From Methylorubrum extorquens (lineage in GTDB: Bacteria > Pseudomonadota > Alphaproteobacteria > Rhizobiales > Beijerinckiaceae), in contig NZ_JALJXF010000002.1 of NCBI RefSeq assembly GCF_024169925.1, positions 135,519 to 199,518 on the forward strand: a stretch of 64,000 bases of DNA, read 5' to 3'. The notes under the pieces are model-generated. The model saw nothing but the letters and a program-made list of their open reading frames with translations. It made no database searches and was not told the DNA's origin. Shown in pieces: positions 1 to 7,581 of this stretch. The position numbers and the translations under genes were made by a program. The stretch's first letter is position 1, and the number at the start of each line of letters is the position of its first letter.

Positions 1-295
1 GCTCCAGCTCGGGCGGCAGGCGCCTGCGCACGGCCGCGACGAACGGGATCACCGGCACCCCCGCCAGCGCGGTGCCGGCCGCCAGCGCGTCGATATCGAG
101 CGTCTCCGGCGCGATCGCCGCGATGGCGTCGGCGAGGGCCGCCGGCGCGAGGCCGACCTCTGCCTCGGCCCGGGCGAGCGCCGCCTCGGCCCGCAGCATC
201 CCGGCGAGGCGCGCCGCGTCCGAGAAGGCCTCGCGCATCGCCGCGCTCGCGAAGAGCGGCCCAAGCAGGCCCGAATCGAGGGCAGAGAAGCTCAT
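1..295 (-). CDS. pcaB: 3-carboxy-cis,cis-muconate cycloisomerase, N-terminal part
   Basis: The minus-strand frame starting at 295 reads MSFSALDSGLLGPLFAS and continues with an alanine-rich helical stretch (AARLAGMLRAEAALARAEAEVG) typical of the N-terminus of PcaB, a fumarase/aspartase-superfamily enzyme. PcaB cycloisomerises beta-carboxymuconate, the product of protocatechuate 3,4-dioxygenase. About 98 codons are visible; the rest, including the catalytic loop, lies beyond the left edge. Its start is 2 nt after the stop of the BKACE gene, so it is the next gene of the pca operon. The assignment rests on the N-terminus and the neighbours. Confidence 0.8.
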   Translation of the reverse strand, partial: MSFSALDSGLLGPLFASAAMREAFSDAARLAGMLRAEAALARAEAEVGLAPAALADAIAAIAPETLDIDALAAGTALAGVPVIPFVAAVRRRLPPELE

Positions 296-297
296 CC

Positions 298-1131
298 TCA
301 GGCCGCGAGCCGGAGGGCGGCGCGGGCCTCGGCGGGCGTCGCCGGACGCCGGCCGTGCCGCTGCACGGCCTCGACCGCGAGCCCGACGAGCTCGGCGTTG
401 CTCGCCGCCAGCCGGTCCTTCGTGACCCGGATGTTGTCCTCGAGTCCGGTGCGCACCGCGTCCGCCCCGCGCGCCAGCGCCCAGTCCATCACCACCGCTT
501 GGCTGCGGCCGATCCCGGCCGCCGTCCAGGTCGCCCCGGGGATGACCCGGCGGGTCTCGCAGAGCAGCAGGTCGAGCAGGTGCTCCTCGGCCGGCATCGC
601 GTTCTGCACACCCATCACGAACTGCACGTGGGGGTGCGGGTCCATCAGCCCGGCCGCGATCAGGCGCCCGGCCCCATGGATGTGCGAGAGGTCAAAGATC
701 TCGATCTCGGGCCGCACGCCGTGGCCCTTCATCTGCGTCGCCAGATCGGTCACCAGGGTGGTGTGGTTCTCGTAGACGATGCTCGGGAAGTTGACCGAAC
801 CGGTCGAGAGCGAGGCCATGTCGGGCCGGTGCCGGAGCGACAGCCCGCGGCTCGCCGGGTCGCGCCCGCGCCCGCCGGTGGAGAACTGCACGATCATCCC
901 GGGGCAGTGGCGGCGCAGCCCCTCCTGCACGGCGGCGAACCGGTCCGGATCGGACGAGGGAGTCTCGTCGTCGTTGCGGACGTGGATATGGGCCAGCGTC
1001 GCGCCGGCCTCGAAGGCCTGATGGGTCGATTCGATCTGCTCCGCGACCGCAATCGGCACGGCCGGGTTGTCGGCCTTGCGCGGCACCGAGCCGGTGATCG
1101 CCACCGCGACGACGACGGAATTGCTGCTCAT
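298..1131 (-). CDS. beta-keto acid cleavage enzyme (BKACE, DUF849), probably acting on beta-ketoadipate
   Basis: BKACE enzymes (Kce family) condense a beta-keto acid with acetyl-CoA and release acetoacetate plus a new acyl-CoA. The N-terminus VAVAITGSVPRKADNPAVP and the metal-binding HIH motif (H48, H50) in TLAHIHVRNDD are clear, as are the STGGRGR and PEIEIFD motifs. A start at 1131 (MSSNS) is preferred to 1158 because a GAGG/GAGAG stretch precedes it and the extra nine residues come from a short tandem TTGCCTCACGA repeat. Its place between pcaG and pcaB suggests that beta-ketoadipate is its substrate, giving succinyl-CoA and acetoacetate and bypassing PcaIJ/PcaF. The family is certain; the substrate is inferred from context. 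Confidence 0.85.
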   Translation of the reverse strand: MSSNSVVVAVAITGSVPRKADNPAVPIAVAEQIESTHQAFEAGATLAHIHVRNDDETPSSDPDRFAAVQEGLRRHCPGMIVQFSTGGRGRDPASRGLSLRHRPDMASLSTGSVNFPSIVYENHTTLVTDLATQMKGHGVRPEIEIFDLSHIHGAGRLIAAGLMDPHPHVQFVMGVQNAMPAEEHLLDLLLCETRRVIPGATWTAAGIGRSQAVVMDWALARGADAVRTGLEDNIRVTKDRLAASNAELVGLAVEAVQRHGRRPATPAEARAALRLAA

Positions 1132-1213
1132 CTCTCTTGCCTCACGACCTTGCCTCACGAACTTGCCTCAGGCTTTCGCCTCACCACTCCCGCCCCATGA
1201 CGCGTCTCCCGCC

Positions 1214-1927
1214 TCACAGCGCGAAGAACACGGTCTCGTCCGCCCCGCACAGCACGATGTCGAACCGATAGGTCGGCGGTGCCTCGGCGACGCGCGGGGC
1301 GATGAGCGTGCGGCGGCGCGCCTCCGGCACCAGGGCGAGGATCGGGTCCGCGTCGTTGTCGGTCCCGTCGGCGAAGTACATCCGTGTGGCGAGCCGCTTC
1401 AGCAGGCCGCGGCCGAAGACCCCGATGGCGAGATGGGGCGCCTGCCAGCGGTTGCTCTCGACCGCGACCGGCACACGGCCCGGCCGCAGGGTGAGGAAGC
1501 GGAAGCCGCCCGCGGCATCGACCGCCGCTCGCCCGAAGCCGATGAAGCCCGGATCGAGGGGGATCTCCGCCCGGGTGTCGGCGGCGCCGTGGTAGCGGCC
1601 GGCGGCGTTGGCACCCCAGATCTCGATCATCGCGTCGGTGACCGGCTCGCCCGCCCCGTCCCGCACCGTACCGACGACGGAGACGATCTCGCCCGTCACC
1701 GGCCCGCGCGGGGGGGCTAGGTGGAGGACGTCATGCTCCTCCGGAAACAGGTCGAGGCGCGCGCCGATGTCGGAAGCGCCGACGAGGTCGGCGCCCCCCT
1801 TCCAGGGCAGGCCGTAATGGAAGAACGGACCAACCGTCTGCGAGGGCGTCTGGCCGAACAAGGCTGGGTCCTGGTTGTCGGCGCGGGGAGCGGCGTTGCG
1901 GGGCAGGCCTTCGAGGGCGTCGGTCAT
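1214..1927 (-). CDS. pcaG: protocatechuate 3,4-dioxygenase alpha subunit
   Basis: Alpha subunit of the intradiol ring-cleaving dioxygenase, cytoplasmic, pairing with PcaH. The hallmark TPSQTVGPFFHYGLPW lies near residue 27, followed by the beta-sandwich motifs VTDAMIEIWGANAAGRYHG and GFGRAAVDAAGGFRFLTLRPG. The iron-ligand tyrosines and histidines of the beta subunit are replaced, as expected for PcaG. The length, 237 residues, is somewhat above the roughly 200 usual for the family because of a longer acidic loop (FPEEHDVLHLAPPRG). The start at 1927 sits one base from the pcaH stop, so the two subunits are translationally coupled. The longer open frame to 2062 is only the shadow of pcaH. Confidence 0.95.
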   Translation of the reverse strand: MTDALEGLPRNAAPRADNQDPALFGQTPSQTVGPFFHYGLPWKGGADLVGASDIGARLDLFPEEHDVLHLAPPRGPVTGEIVSVVGTVRDGAGEPVTDAMIEIWGANAAGRYHGAADTRAEIPLDPGFIGFGRAAVDAAGGFRFLTLRPGRVPVAVESNRWQAPHLAIGVFGRGLLKRLATRMYFADGTDNDADPILALVPEARRRTLIAPRVAEAPPTYRFDIVLCGADETVFFAL

Positions 1928-1928
1928 C

Positions 1929-2636
1929 TCAAGGCTCCCACGGCGTGGCGTCGCGCCCGCGCAGCACGATGTCGAAGATGTAGCCGAGGGCGTAATCCGG
2001 CTGCGTCGTGTCGATGTCGAAGCGCGCGACGAGGCGGTTGCGGTAGGGCATCGGCACGGCATTGGCGATCGGGTCGATCTCGATGAGCGGGTCGTCGGGG
2101 AAGTAGAGCTGCGTCACCAGCCGGGTGGCGAAGGCCGGCCCAAGCAGGGACAGGTGGATATGGGCCGGGCGCCAGGCGTTGCGGTGGTTGCCCCATGGAT
2201 AGGCTCCGGGCCGGATCGTGGTGAAGCGGTAGCGCCCCTGCGCATCGGTGACGACCCGGCCGGTGCCGGTGAAGTTCGGATCGAGCGGCGCATCCCACTG
2301 ATCGCGTCGGTGGATGTAGCGGCCGGCGGCGTTGGCCTGCCAGACCTCGACCACCGTGTCAGGCACGGGCCGCGCCGCCTCGTCGAGAACGCGGCCGGTG
2401 ACCACGATGCGCTGACCGATCGCCACGCCCGGCCCCCGGTCGTGGCGGGTCAGGTCGGCGATGGCCGGGCCCATCAGGGCCTCCCAGGTCCCGGCCGGCC
2501 CGGTGGTCTCGGTAAGCGTGTGGGGGATTCGCACCAGCGGCTCGCGCGGGCTGCGCAGAACGGTCGAGCGGTAGGCGGGGAACAGCGAGGGCGGCTGGCC
2601 CGCATCCCGCGGGTGGTCGAACGTGGCGTCGGACAT
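1929..2636 (-). CDS. pcaH: protocatechuate 3,4-dioxygenase beta subunit
   Basis: Catalytic subunit that binds Fe(III) and cleaves protocatechuate to 3-carboxy-cis,cis-muconate. The four expected iron ligands are visible: Y107 (GRYIHRRDQW), Y146 (RPGAYPWGNH), H159 and H161 (RPAHIHLSLLG). The length, 235 residues, is normal. It is the first gene after the MFS gene (66-nt gap) in a minus-strand run pobA, MFS, pcaH, pcaG, BKACE, pcaB. This run would convert 4-hydroxybenzoate through protocatechuate and then down the beta-ketoadipate route. Confidence 0.97.
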   Translation of the reverse strand: MSDATFDHPRDAGQPPSLFPAYRSTVLRSPREPLVRIPHTLTETTGPAGTWEALMGPAIADLTRHDRGPGVAIGQRIVVTGRVLDEAARPVPDTVVEVWQANAAGRYIHRRDQWDAPLDPNFTGTGRVVTDAQGRYRFTTIRPGAYPWGNHRNAWRPAHIHLSLLGPAFATRLVTQLYFPDDPLIEIDPIANAVPMPYRNRLVARFDIDTTQPDYALGYIFDIVLRGRDATPWEP

Positions 2637-2702
2637 CGAAATCCTCGGGTCGCGTGAGGGCTGGGCGGCGCGGGCGGCCGGTGGGGCGACCCGCGCCGCC
2701 GG

Positions 2703-3701
2703 TCAGTGGCCGAGGGCGGCGGCGCGGGCCGGGGCCGCGCCGCGGCGGGCGTTGCGTTTGGTGGCGACGGCGGCGGCCGCGAGCAGGGCCGGAACCGCGA
2801 CTAACGCGAAGGTCACCGGCAGGCTCGTCCCGGCAAGTTCCGCCACCAGGAAGGAGCCGGCGATGCCGCCGAACCGGTCGATCCCCATCAAATAGGCGGC
2901 CCACAGCATGACCAATCCGATCCGGTAGGCCGGCGAGAGGACGAGGCGGAGGCCGGCCGGCCGGCCGGGCCCCGCGGCCGCCGCGCCGAGGTCGTAGCCG
3001 GCGGCCGGTCCAGTCCCGTGGGCGATCAGGCGGAGCACCGCGTGGATGCGGGCCGGCGCCGCGCCGCGGGCCACGAGGTAGCGCACAGATTCCGGCAACA
3101 GCAGCGCCAGCAGCGCAGCCAGGGCCAGCGGCGCGGCGCCGCCGAGCAGGAGCACGCTGCGCCACCCCAGCGTCGGGATCATCCAGGCGGCGAGGAAGCC
3201 GCCGAGCGCCGCGCCGAGGGGGAAGCCCGAGAACATCATGTTGGTGAGCAGCGCCCGGCGCCGGACCGGGCCGTACTCGCTCGTCAGCGTCACGGCGTTC
3301 GGTATCGCCGCCCCGAGGCCGAGCCCGGTGAGGAAGCGCAGGGCCGCGAGTTGCGGGAGATCAGCCTCGAAGGCGGAAGCAAGGCAGGCCAAGCCGAGTT
3401 CGACCACCGCTGCGACCAGCACCGCCTTGCGCCCGTAGCGGTCAGCCAGCGGCCCCGCTGCCAGCGCACCCATCGCGAGGCCGAACAGGGCGGCGCTCAG
3501 CACCGGGGCGAGCGCGGCGCGGCCCACGCCCCACTCGGTCATCAGCGAGGGCGCGATGTAGCCGATGGCCGCGGTGTCGAACCCGTCGAGGAGCACCACG
3601 AGGAAGCAGAGGAGAAAGGTCAGGACCTGCGCCGCGCCGATCGGGCGGGCGTCGATCAGGGCGGGGACATCGAGGATCCCGGCGGCGCTCTCGTGGCTCA
3701 T
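2703..3701 (-). CDS. PcaK-like aromatic acid:H+ symporter (MFS), internally shortened
   Basis: Major facilitator of the aromatic acid:H+ symporter type, expected to import 4-hydroxybenzoate or protocatechuate. The DGFD motif of TM1 (VVLLDGFDTAAIGYIAPSL), the loop 2-3 motif GPLADRYGRK and the LPESVRYL motif after TM6 are present. The protein has only 332 residues where the family has about 440-460. After TM7 (GLVMLWAAYLMG) it jumps directly to IDRFGGIAGSFL, which normally belongs to TM11, so TM8-10 seem lost in frame. It overlaps the pobA stop by ATGA and so was built as part of this operon. It may well be non-functional. Confidence 0.8.
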   Translation of the reverse strand: MSHESAAGILDVPALIDARPIGAAQVLTFLLCFLVVLLDGFDTAAIGYIAPSLMTEWGVGRAALAPVLSAALFGLAMGALAAGPLADRYGRKAVLVAAVVELGLACLASAFEADLPQLAALRFLTGLGLGAAIPNAVTLTSEYGPVRRRALLTNMMFSGFPLGAALGGFLAAWMIPTLGWRSVLLLGGAAPLALAALLALLLPESVRYLVARGAAPARIHAVLRLIAHGTGPAAGYDLGAAAAGPGRPAGLRLVLSPAYRIGLVMLWAAYLMGIDRFGGIAGSFLVAELAGTSLPVTFALVAVPALLAAAAVATKRNARRGAAPARAAALGH

Positions 3702-4942
3702 GCGCACATCCCGCGCAGGTTCGCGCTCGGGGCCGAGAAAAAGTCCGCAACAGAGGTCGAGACCGGGGGGGGATCGAGGGGCAGGCCGACATAGTTCTCG
3801 GCCAGCACCGTCTGGGCGGCGCGCGAGGTGCCGAGATAGGCGAGCTCCGCCAGCTGCATACGCCGGTCGAAGCCGGTCTCCTCGGGGAAGCGGTGCATCA
3901 GGCGGGTGAACCACCACGAGAACCGCTCCGCCTTCCACACCCGCGCCAGCGCCCGCGCCGAGTAGCCGTCGAGACCCGAACCCGTGCCGCGGGCGTAGAA
4001 GGCCTCCAGCGCCTCGGCCAGCATCACCACGTCCGAGACGGCGAGGTTGAGGCCCTTGGCGCCGGTGGGCGGCACGATGTGGGCGGCATCCCCGGCCAGG
4101 AACAGCCGGCCCCAGCGCATCGGCTCGCCGACGAAACTGCGCAGGGGCGCAATGCTTTTCTCGAAGGCGGGGCCGCGCACGATCCCGCCCGCGATGCCGG
4201 GGCCGAGGCGCAAGCAGAGCTCGTCCCAGAAACGTGTGTCCGGCCAGTCCTCCGGACGCTCGTCGATGCCGCACTGGATGTAGTAGCGGCTGCGTGTCGC
4301 CGAGCGCATGCTGGCGAGCGCGAAGCCGTTGGCGTGACTCGCGTAGACGAGCTCGTGCGCGGCGGGAGGCACGTCCGTGAGGATGCCGAGCCAGCCGAAG
4401 GGGTAGATCCGCTCGAAGGTTCTCAGCACGTCCGCCGGGATCGACCGGCGGGAGATGCCGTGGAAGCCGTCGCAGCCCGCAACGTAGTCGCAGACGAGGT
4501 GCTGCGGGCCCGCGGGCGTGCGGTAGGTCAGGCTCGGGGCGGCGCCGTCGAGATCGTGCAGGCGCAGGTCCTGGGCCTCGTACACCACCGCGAGGCCCCG
4601 CGCCTCGCCCGCATCGAAGAGGTCGCGCATCACCTCCTGCTGGCCGTAGACCGTGACTGCGGCGCCGGTCAGCGCGGCCATGTCGATGCGGAAGCTCTCG
4701 CCGTCCACCGCGAGGTTGGCGCCCGTGTGGACGAGGCCCTCGCTGCGCAGGCGCCCGTCGAGGCCGAGCCGCGCGAGCACGTCCACGGTGCCCTGCTCCA
4801 GCACGCCGGCACGCACGCGGCCCTCGACGTAGTCGCGCGTGCGGCGCTCCACCACGACGCTGGCGATGCCGGCCGCGTGCAGCAGATGCGCCAAGACCAT
4901 CCCGGCCGGCCCGGCACCGACGATCGCGACCTGCGTGCGCAT
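3698..4942 (-). CDS. pobA: 4-hydroxybenzoate 3-monooxygenase
   Basis: FAD- and NADPH-dependent hydroxylase turning 4-hydroxybenzoate into protocatechuate, the substrate of PcaGH. It shows the Rossmann GAGPAG motif at residues 9-14, the DG motif (YVAGCDGFHGISR) and the GD motif (LFLAGDAAHIVPPTGAKGLN) of class A flavin hydroxylases, and the C-terminal AYLGTSRAAQTVLAENYVGLP of PobA. The length, 414 residues, is close to the 394 of the Pseudomonas enzyme. The start at 4942 (MRTQVAIVGAG) leaves a 138-nt divergent promoter region shared with the AraC-type regulator. Confidence 0.96.
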   Translation of the reverse strand: MRTQVAIVGAGPAGMVLAHLLHAAGIASVVVERRTRDYVEGRVRAGVLEQGTVDVLARLGLDGRLRSEGLVHTGANLAVDGESFRIDMAALTGAAVTVYGQQEVMRDLFDAGEARGLAVVYEAQDLRLHDLDGAAPSLTYRTPAGPQHLVCDYVAGCDGFHGISRRSIPADVLRTFERIYPFGWLGILTDVPPAAHELVYASHANGFALASMRSATRSRYYIQCGIDERPEDWPDTRFWDELCLRLGPGIAGGIVRGPAFEKSIAPLRSFVGEPMRWGRLFLAGDAAHIVPPTGAKGLNLAVSDVVMLAEALEAFYARGTGSGLDGYSARALARVWKAERFSWWFTRLMHRFPEETGFDRRMQLAELAYLGTSRAAQTVLAENYVGLPLDPPPVSTSVADFFSAPSANLRGMCA

Positions 4943-5080
4943 GGCCGGCCCTCCCTGATCCGTGACGGTCGATCCGCACCGGCTTGTGCAGGATCTTGCC
5001 GATGCCGGCGCCGCGCGGGTATGGAGGCGGCGGCGTTTTTCTTGTACTTTTGTGCCGTTTATCGAAAGGCCGCGTGCCCC
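4943..5080. promoter_or_regulatory. divergent pobA / pobR-like promoter region
   Basis: This 138-nt gap lies between the divergently read pobA and the AraC-type regulator. It is less GC-rich near 5035-5065 (tttttcttgtacttttgtg). By analogy with pobR-pobA arrangements it should hold both promoters and the regulator's site. No clean operator repeat was seen, so only the role of the region is proposed. Confidence 0.45.
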
Positions 5081-5944
5081 ATGCCGAAACCTGTCGTGCC
5101 CCGGTATTTCCTTTACGGCGAGCCACCGCAGACTGCGGATGACGGGTTTCTGCACCTCGAAGACCTGGACGATCGCAGCCGCCCGGCGGCCTGGCGGATT
5201 CGTCCGCACGCCCATGCCGACCTGCACCAAGTGTTCTGCATCCGGTACGGCCGCGGCACCGTCACGGCCGAGGGCGAGGAGACCGCTTTCGCGGCACCCT
5301 GTGCGCTGGTCGTCCCGGCGGGCGTGGTGCACGGCTTCGTCTACGAGGCGGGCAGCACCGGCCGCGTCCTCACCGTCTCGGACGCGGTCCTGCGCGGGCT
5401 CGGGCGGGACGAGCGCGCCTTTGCGGCCCTGTTCGAGGGGGTGCGCTGCCTCGCTCTGGACGGAACCGCGCACCTCGATGCGGCGCTCGACGGGCTGGAC
5501 CGCGAGCGGGCCAGCGCGGCCCCGGCCCAGCGGGCCGCCCTGAAAGCGCATCTCACGCTGCTCCTCGTCGAACTGGCGCGCCTTGCCGACGCGCGGGCGG
5601 CCGATGGTCCCACTCGCCTGGCCGCCCATGCAAGGATCGTCGCCCGCTTCCGAGCGGCGATCGAGGAGCATTACCGCGCCGGCCTCAGCCTGGAGCAGTA
5701 CTGCAACCGGATCGGCACCACGGTCGGGCGTCTGCGCGTCGCCTGCCGGGCTGTGGCCGGCGCGACGCCGGGCCAGCTCATCGCCGACCGGGTCATCCTG
5801 GAGGCCAAGCGCTCCCTGCGCTACTCCGACCTGCCGGTGGCGGAGATCGCCTACGACCTCGGCTTCCACGACCCTGCGTATTTCTCGCGCTACTTCTCGC
5901 GCGTCACAGGATCGAGCCCCTCCGCATTCCGTCGTGCCGACTGA
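5081..5944 (+). CDS. AraC-family regulator, PobR-like
   Basis: 287-residue transcription factor with an N-terminal cupin-like effector domain (HAHADLHQVFCIRYGRGTVT, then CALVVPAGVVHGFVYE) and a C-terminal AraC helix-turn-helix pair (VAEIAYDLGFHDPAYFSRYFSRVTGSSPSAFR). Its divergent position next to pobA strongly suggests that it activates the pobA-pca operon in response to 4-hydroxybenzoate. The start at 5081 (MPKPVVPRYFLYGE) gives the typical N-terminus. The family call is certain; the effector is inferred from context. Confidence 0.9.
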   Translation: MPKPVVPRYFLYGEPPQTADDGFLHLEDLDDRSRPAAWRIRPHAHADLHQVFCIRYGRGTVTAEGEETAFAAPCALVVPAGVVHGFVYEAGSTGRVLTVSDAVLRGLGRDERAFAALFEGVRCLALDGTAHLDAALDGLDRERASAAPAQRAALKAHLTLLLVELARLADARAADGPTRLAAHARIVARFRAAIEEHYRAGLSLEQYCNRIGTTVGRLRVACRAVAGATPGQLIADRVILEAKRSLRYSDLPVAEIAYDLGFHDPAYFSRYFSRVTGSSPSAFRRAD

Positions 5945-6042
5945 GGTAGCGGCGGCTGGGTCAGGTGATTCTCCGCGCGTCCTGTACAGACCCAGTGAAG
6001 ACTGATTCGATATGGCTGCCCGACCGACGTCCCCCTTGACCC

Positions 6043-6315
6043 TGACCCATCAAACTGGTCCGCGCTGAGCGCAAGTTTTTCGGGCATCCTGAACCCTGAA
6101 GGAGGGTGGATGCCATGCCTCGCAAACGCTTCACGATTGAACAGATCGCCTTCGCCCTGCGACAGGCGGAGAACGGCGCGACGGTGGACGAGGTCTGCCG
6201 GAAGATGGGCGTATCCGAGCCGACCTTTTATCGCTGGAAGAAGCAGTTCGTCGGCATGGGCGTGCCGGAGATCCGACGGCTCAAGCAACTGGAGGACGAG
6301 AACGGCAAGCTCAAC
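6043..6315 (+). mobile_element. left fragment of an IS3-family insertion sequence
   Basis: An IS3-like terminal sequence (tgacccatcaaactggtccg, from about 6043) leads into the start of an OrfA. Homology breaks off at about 6315, where the sequence changes into the promoter of the FitAB pair. The other end of the element is not found nearby, so this is a relic. Confidence 0.6.
6115..6315 (+). pseudogene. truncated IS3-family OrfA (transposase HTH)
   Basis: MPRKRFTIEQIAFALRQAENG followed by VDEVCRKMGVSEPTFYRWKKQF is the typical helix-turn-helix of IS3-family OrfA, followed by part of the leucine-zipper segment (RRLKQLEDENGKLN). The frame then runs without a stop into unrelated codons and on through the antitoxin gene, ending at 6618. 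The chimera is an accident of the breakpoint, because the antitoxin has its own ribosome binding site and start. A GGAGGG site at 6101 serves the OrfA start. Confidence 0.75.
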
Positions 6316-6344
6316 TGGCCCCACTTTGTGGGAGGAATTTCGTA

Positions 6345-6360
6345 TGCTATCATGATAGCA
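6345..6360. promoter_or_regulatory. 16-bp perfect palindrome, probable FitA-type operator
   Basis: TGCTATCATGATAGCA is a perfect palindrome ending 12 nt before the antitoxin start and just before its GAGGAG ribosome binding site. As I recall, the half-site TGCTATCA is the one recognised by gonococcal FitAB. The position suggests autorepression of the toxin-antitoxin operon. Confidence 0.7.
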
Positions 6361-6372
6361 AGAGGAGATGCC

Positions 6373-6618
6373 ATGGCCCAAATTCTTGTCCGCGACATCG
6401 ATAACGGTGTGAAGGAACGCTTGCAGCAGCGCGCTGCCCGGAACGGTCGCAGCATGGAGGCCGAGTTGCGCGACATCCTGCGCTCCGCCGCCGCCGAGGA
6501 TGAACTAACCACGGGGTTGGGGACGCAGATCGCGTCCCTCTTCGAAGAAATCGGCCTGAAGCCCGACGAGGAACTGACCCAGTTCCGCGGGCACAGCCTC
6601 GCTGATCCCTTCGCATGA
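6373..6618 (+). CDS. FitA-type ribbon-helix-helix antitoxin
   Basis: 81-residue antitoxin. The N-terminus MAQILVRDIDNGVKERLQQRAARNGRSMEAE is a FitA/StbC ribbon-helix-helix DNA-binding domain. The C-terminal half (IASLFEEIGLKPDEELTQFRG) is the segment that would wrap around the toxin and block its active site. GAGGAG at 6362-6367 lies five bases before the start. The stop overlaps the toxin start by ATGA. With the palindrome just upstream, this is a complete autoregulated pair. Confidence 0.88.
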   Translation: MAQILVRDIDNGVKERLQQRAARNGRSMEAELRDILRSAAAEDELTTGLGTQIASLFEEIGLKPDEELTQFRGHSLADPFA

Positions 6619-7034
6619 TCATCCTCGACACGAACGTCGTATCCGGTCTGATGCGCGCGTCGTCGGATCCGATTCTCGTCAGTTGGCTCGACAGCCAACC
6701 CAGAAACTCCGTCTGGATCACCACGATTACCGTCCTCGAGATCCAGTTCGGCCTCGACCTCATGCCGGATGGCCGGCGCGCCGCAGGCCTGCGCACTGCG
6801 TTCGATCGCCTCGTCGCAGAAATGCTCCAAAGGAGGATCGCCCCGTTCGATGCCGCTGCGGCCGGCGAGACGGCAACCCTCATGGCGGCTCGACAGAGAC
6901 GGGGCCAACCGCAAGAGCTGCGCGACAGCATGATCGCTGGTACCGCCATCGCGCGGCGGGCCACCCTCGCAACCCGCAACGTCCGGCACTTCCCCGACCT
7001 GGTCGTACCTCCCGTCAATCCCTGGGACGAGTGA
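6615..7034 (+). CDS. FitB/VapC-type PIN-domain ribonuclease toxin
   Basis: 139-residue PIN-domain nuclease. The acidic active-site residues are in place: D5 (MIILDTNVVSGLM), E42 (TVLEIQFGL) and D104 (LRDSMIAGTAI). N122 in LATRNVRHF matches the conserved TRN motif. These toxins cut RNA with Mg2+ and are held in check by the preceding antitoxin, with which this gene overlaps by four bases. It appears intact. Confidence 0.92.
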   Translation: MIILDTNVVSGLMRASSDPILVSWLDSQPRNSVWITTITVLEIQFGLDLMPDGRRAAGLRTAFDRLVAEMLQRRIAPFDAAAAGETATLMAARQRRGQPQELRDSMIAGTAIARRATLATRNVRHFPDLVVPPVNPWDE

Positions 7035-7086
7035 GGCGGTCCCGCCTAAAATCCCACGCTTTAAAACGTACCACATCCGCCAGGAC

Positions 7087-7347
7087 GTGACGCGGCTGCC
7101 GGCCGGCAGCGACGCCCGCTGGCGGGCCGATTACCGCCAGGCGCAGTACGAGCGAGCCTTGATCGGTATCCAAACCGACCTGCTCGGCGGGCCGGTCGTC
7201 GAGGTGTTCCGCGCCTCGCCCAAACAGCCGGCACCGCCGGCCTGGACCCCCAACTACGAGGTGAAGTTCTTCCACGATCTGTCCCCCGAGCAACAGGGGC
7301 GGCGGCTCGCTACCGACCCCCAGACGCCCTTCGCCCGCACCATCTGA
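7087..7347 (+). CDS. unrecognised short ORF, possibly the tail of a lost gene
   Basis: From a GTG at 7087 the frame encodes 86 residues (VTRLPAGSDARWRADYRQAQY, with NYEVKFFHDLSPEQQG further on). The frame is open further upstream, to within the toxin gene, and the upstream codons (KIPRFKTYHIRQD) also read like protein, so this may be the 3' end of a gene whose start was lost at a junction. No family is recognised. From 7348 to 7581 I see nothing. Confidence 0.3.
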   Translation: MTRLPAGSDARWRADYRQAQYERALIGIQTDLLGGPVVEVFRASPKQPAPPAWTPNYEVKFFHDLSPEQQGRRLATDPQTPFARTI

Positions 7348-7581
7348 AGGCCTTCCCGCCTCGCCGTGGAGGCGTAGCTGAACAAGGGAGTCCTGAGGTC
7401 GGTCGGTTCCGAGGATACGTCGGCGTTGCTTGGTCCGACGAGGCGAGTGATCGGGGGGATATAACCCGCCTCGTCGGTTCTCCTCGGCGCGAACGCGGAG
7501 GCCGAGCGGCACCGTAGACAGCAGTCCCTCTCAGTCAACGAGGGTTCACAACCTTTGTTCGTTTTTACAGCGTATGCCGCC

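Noticed and set aside
3893..5080. Long plus-strand open frame opposite pobA, joined to the AraC regulator
   Set aside because: It mirrors the codons of pobA; the regulator's protein text begins only at 5081.
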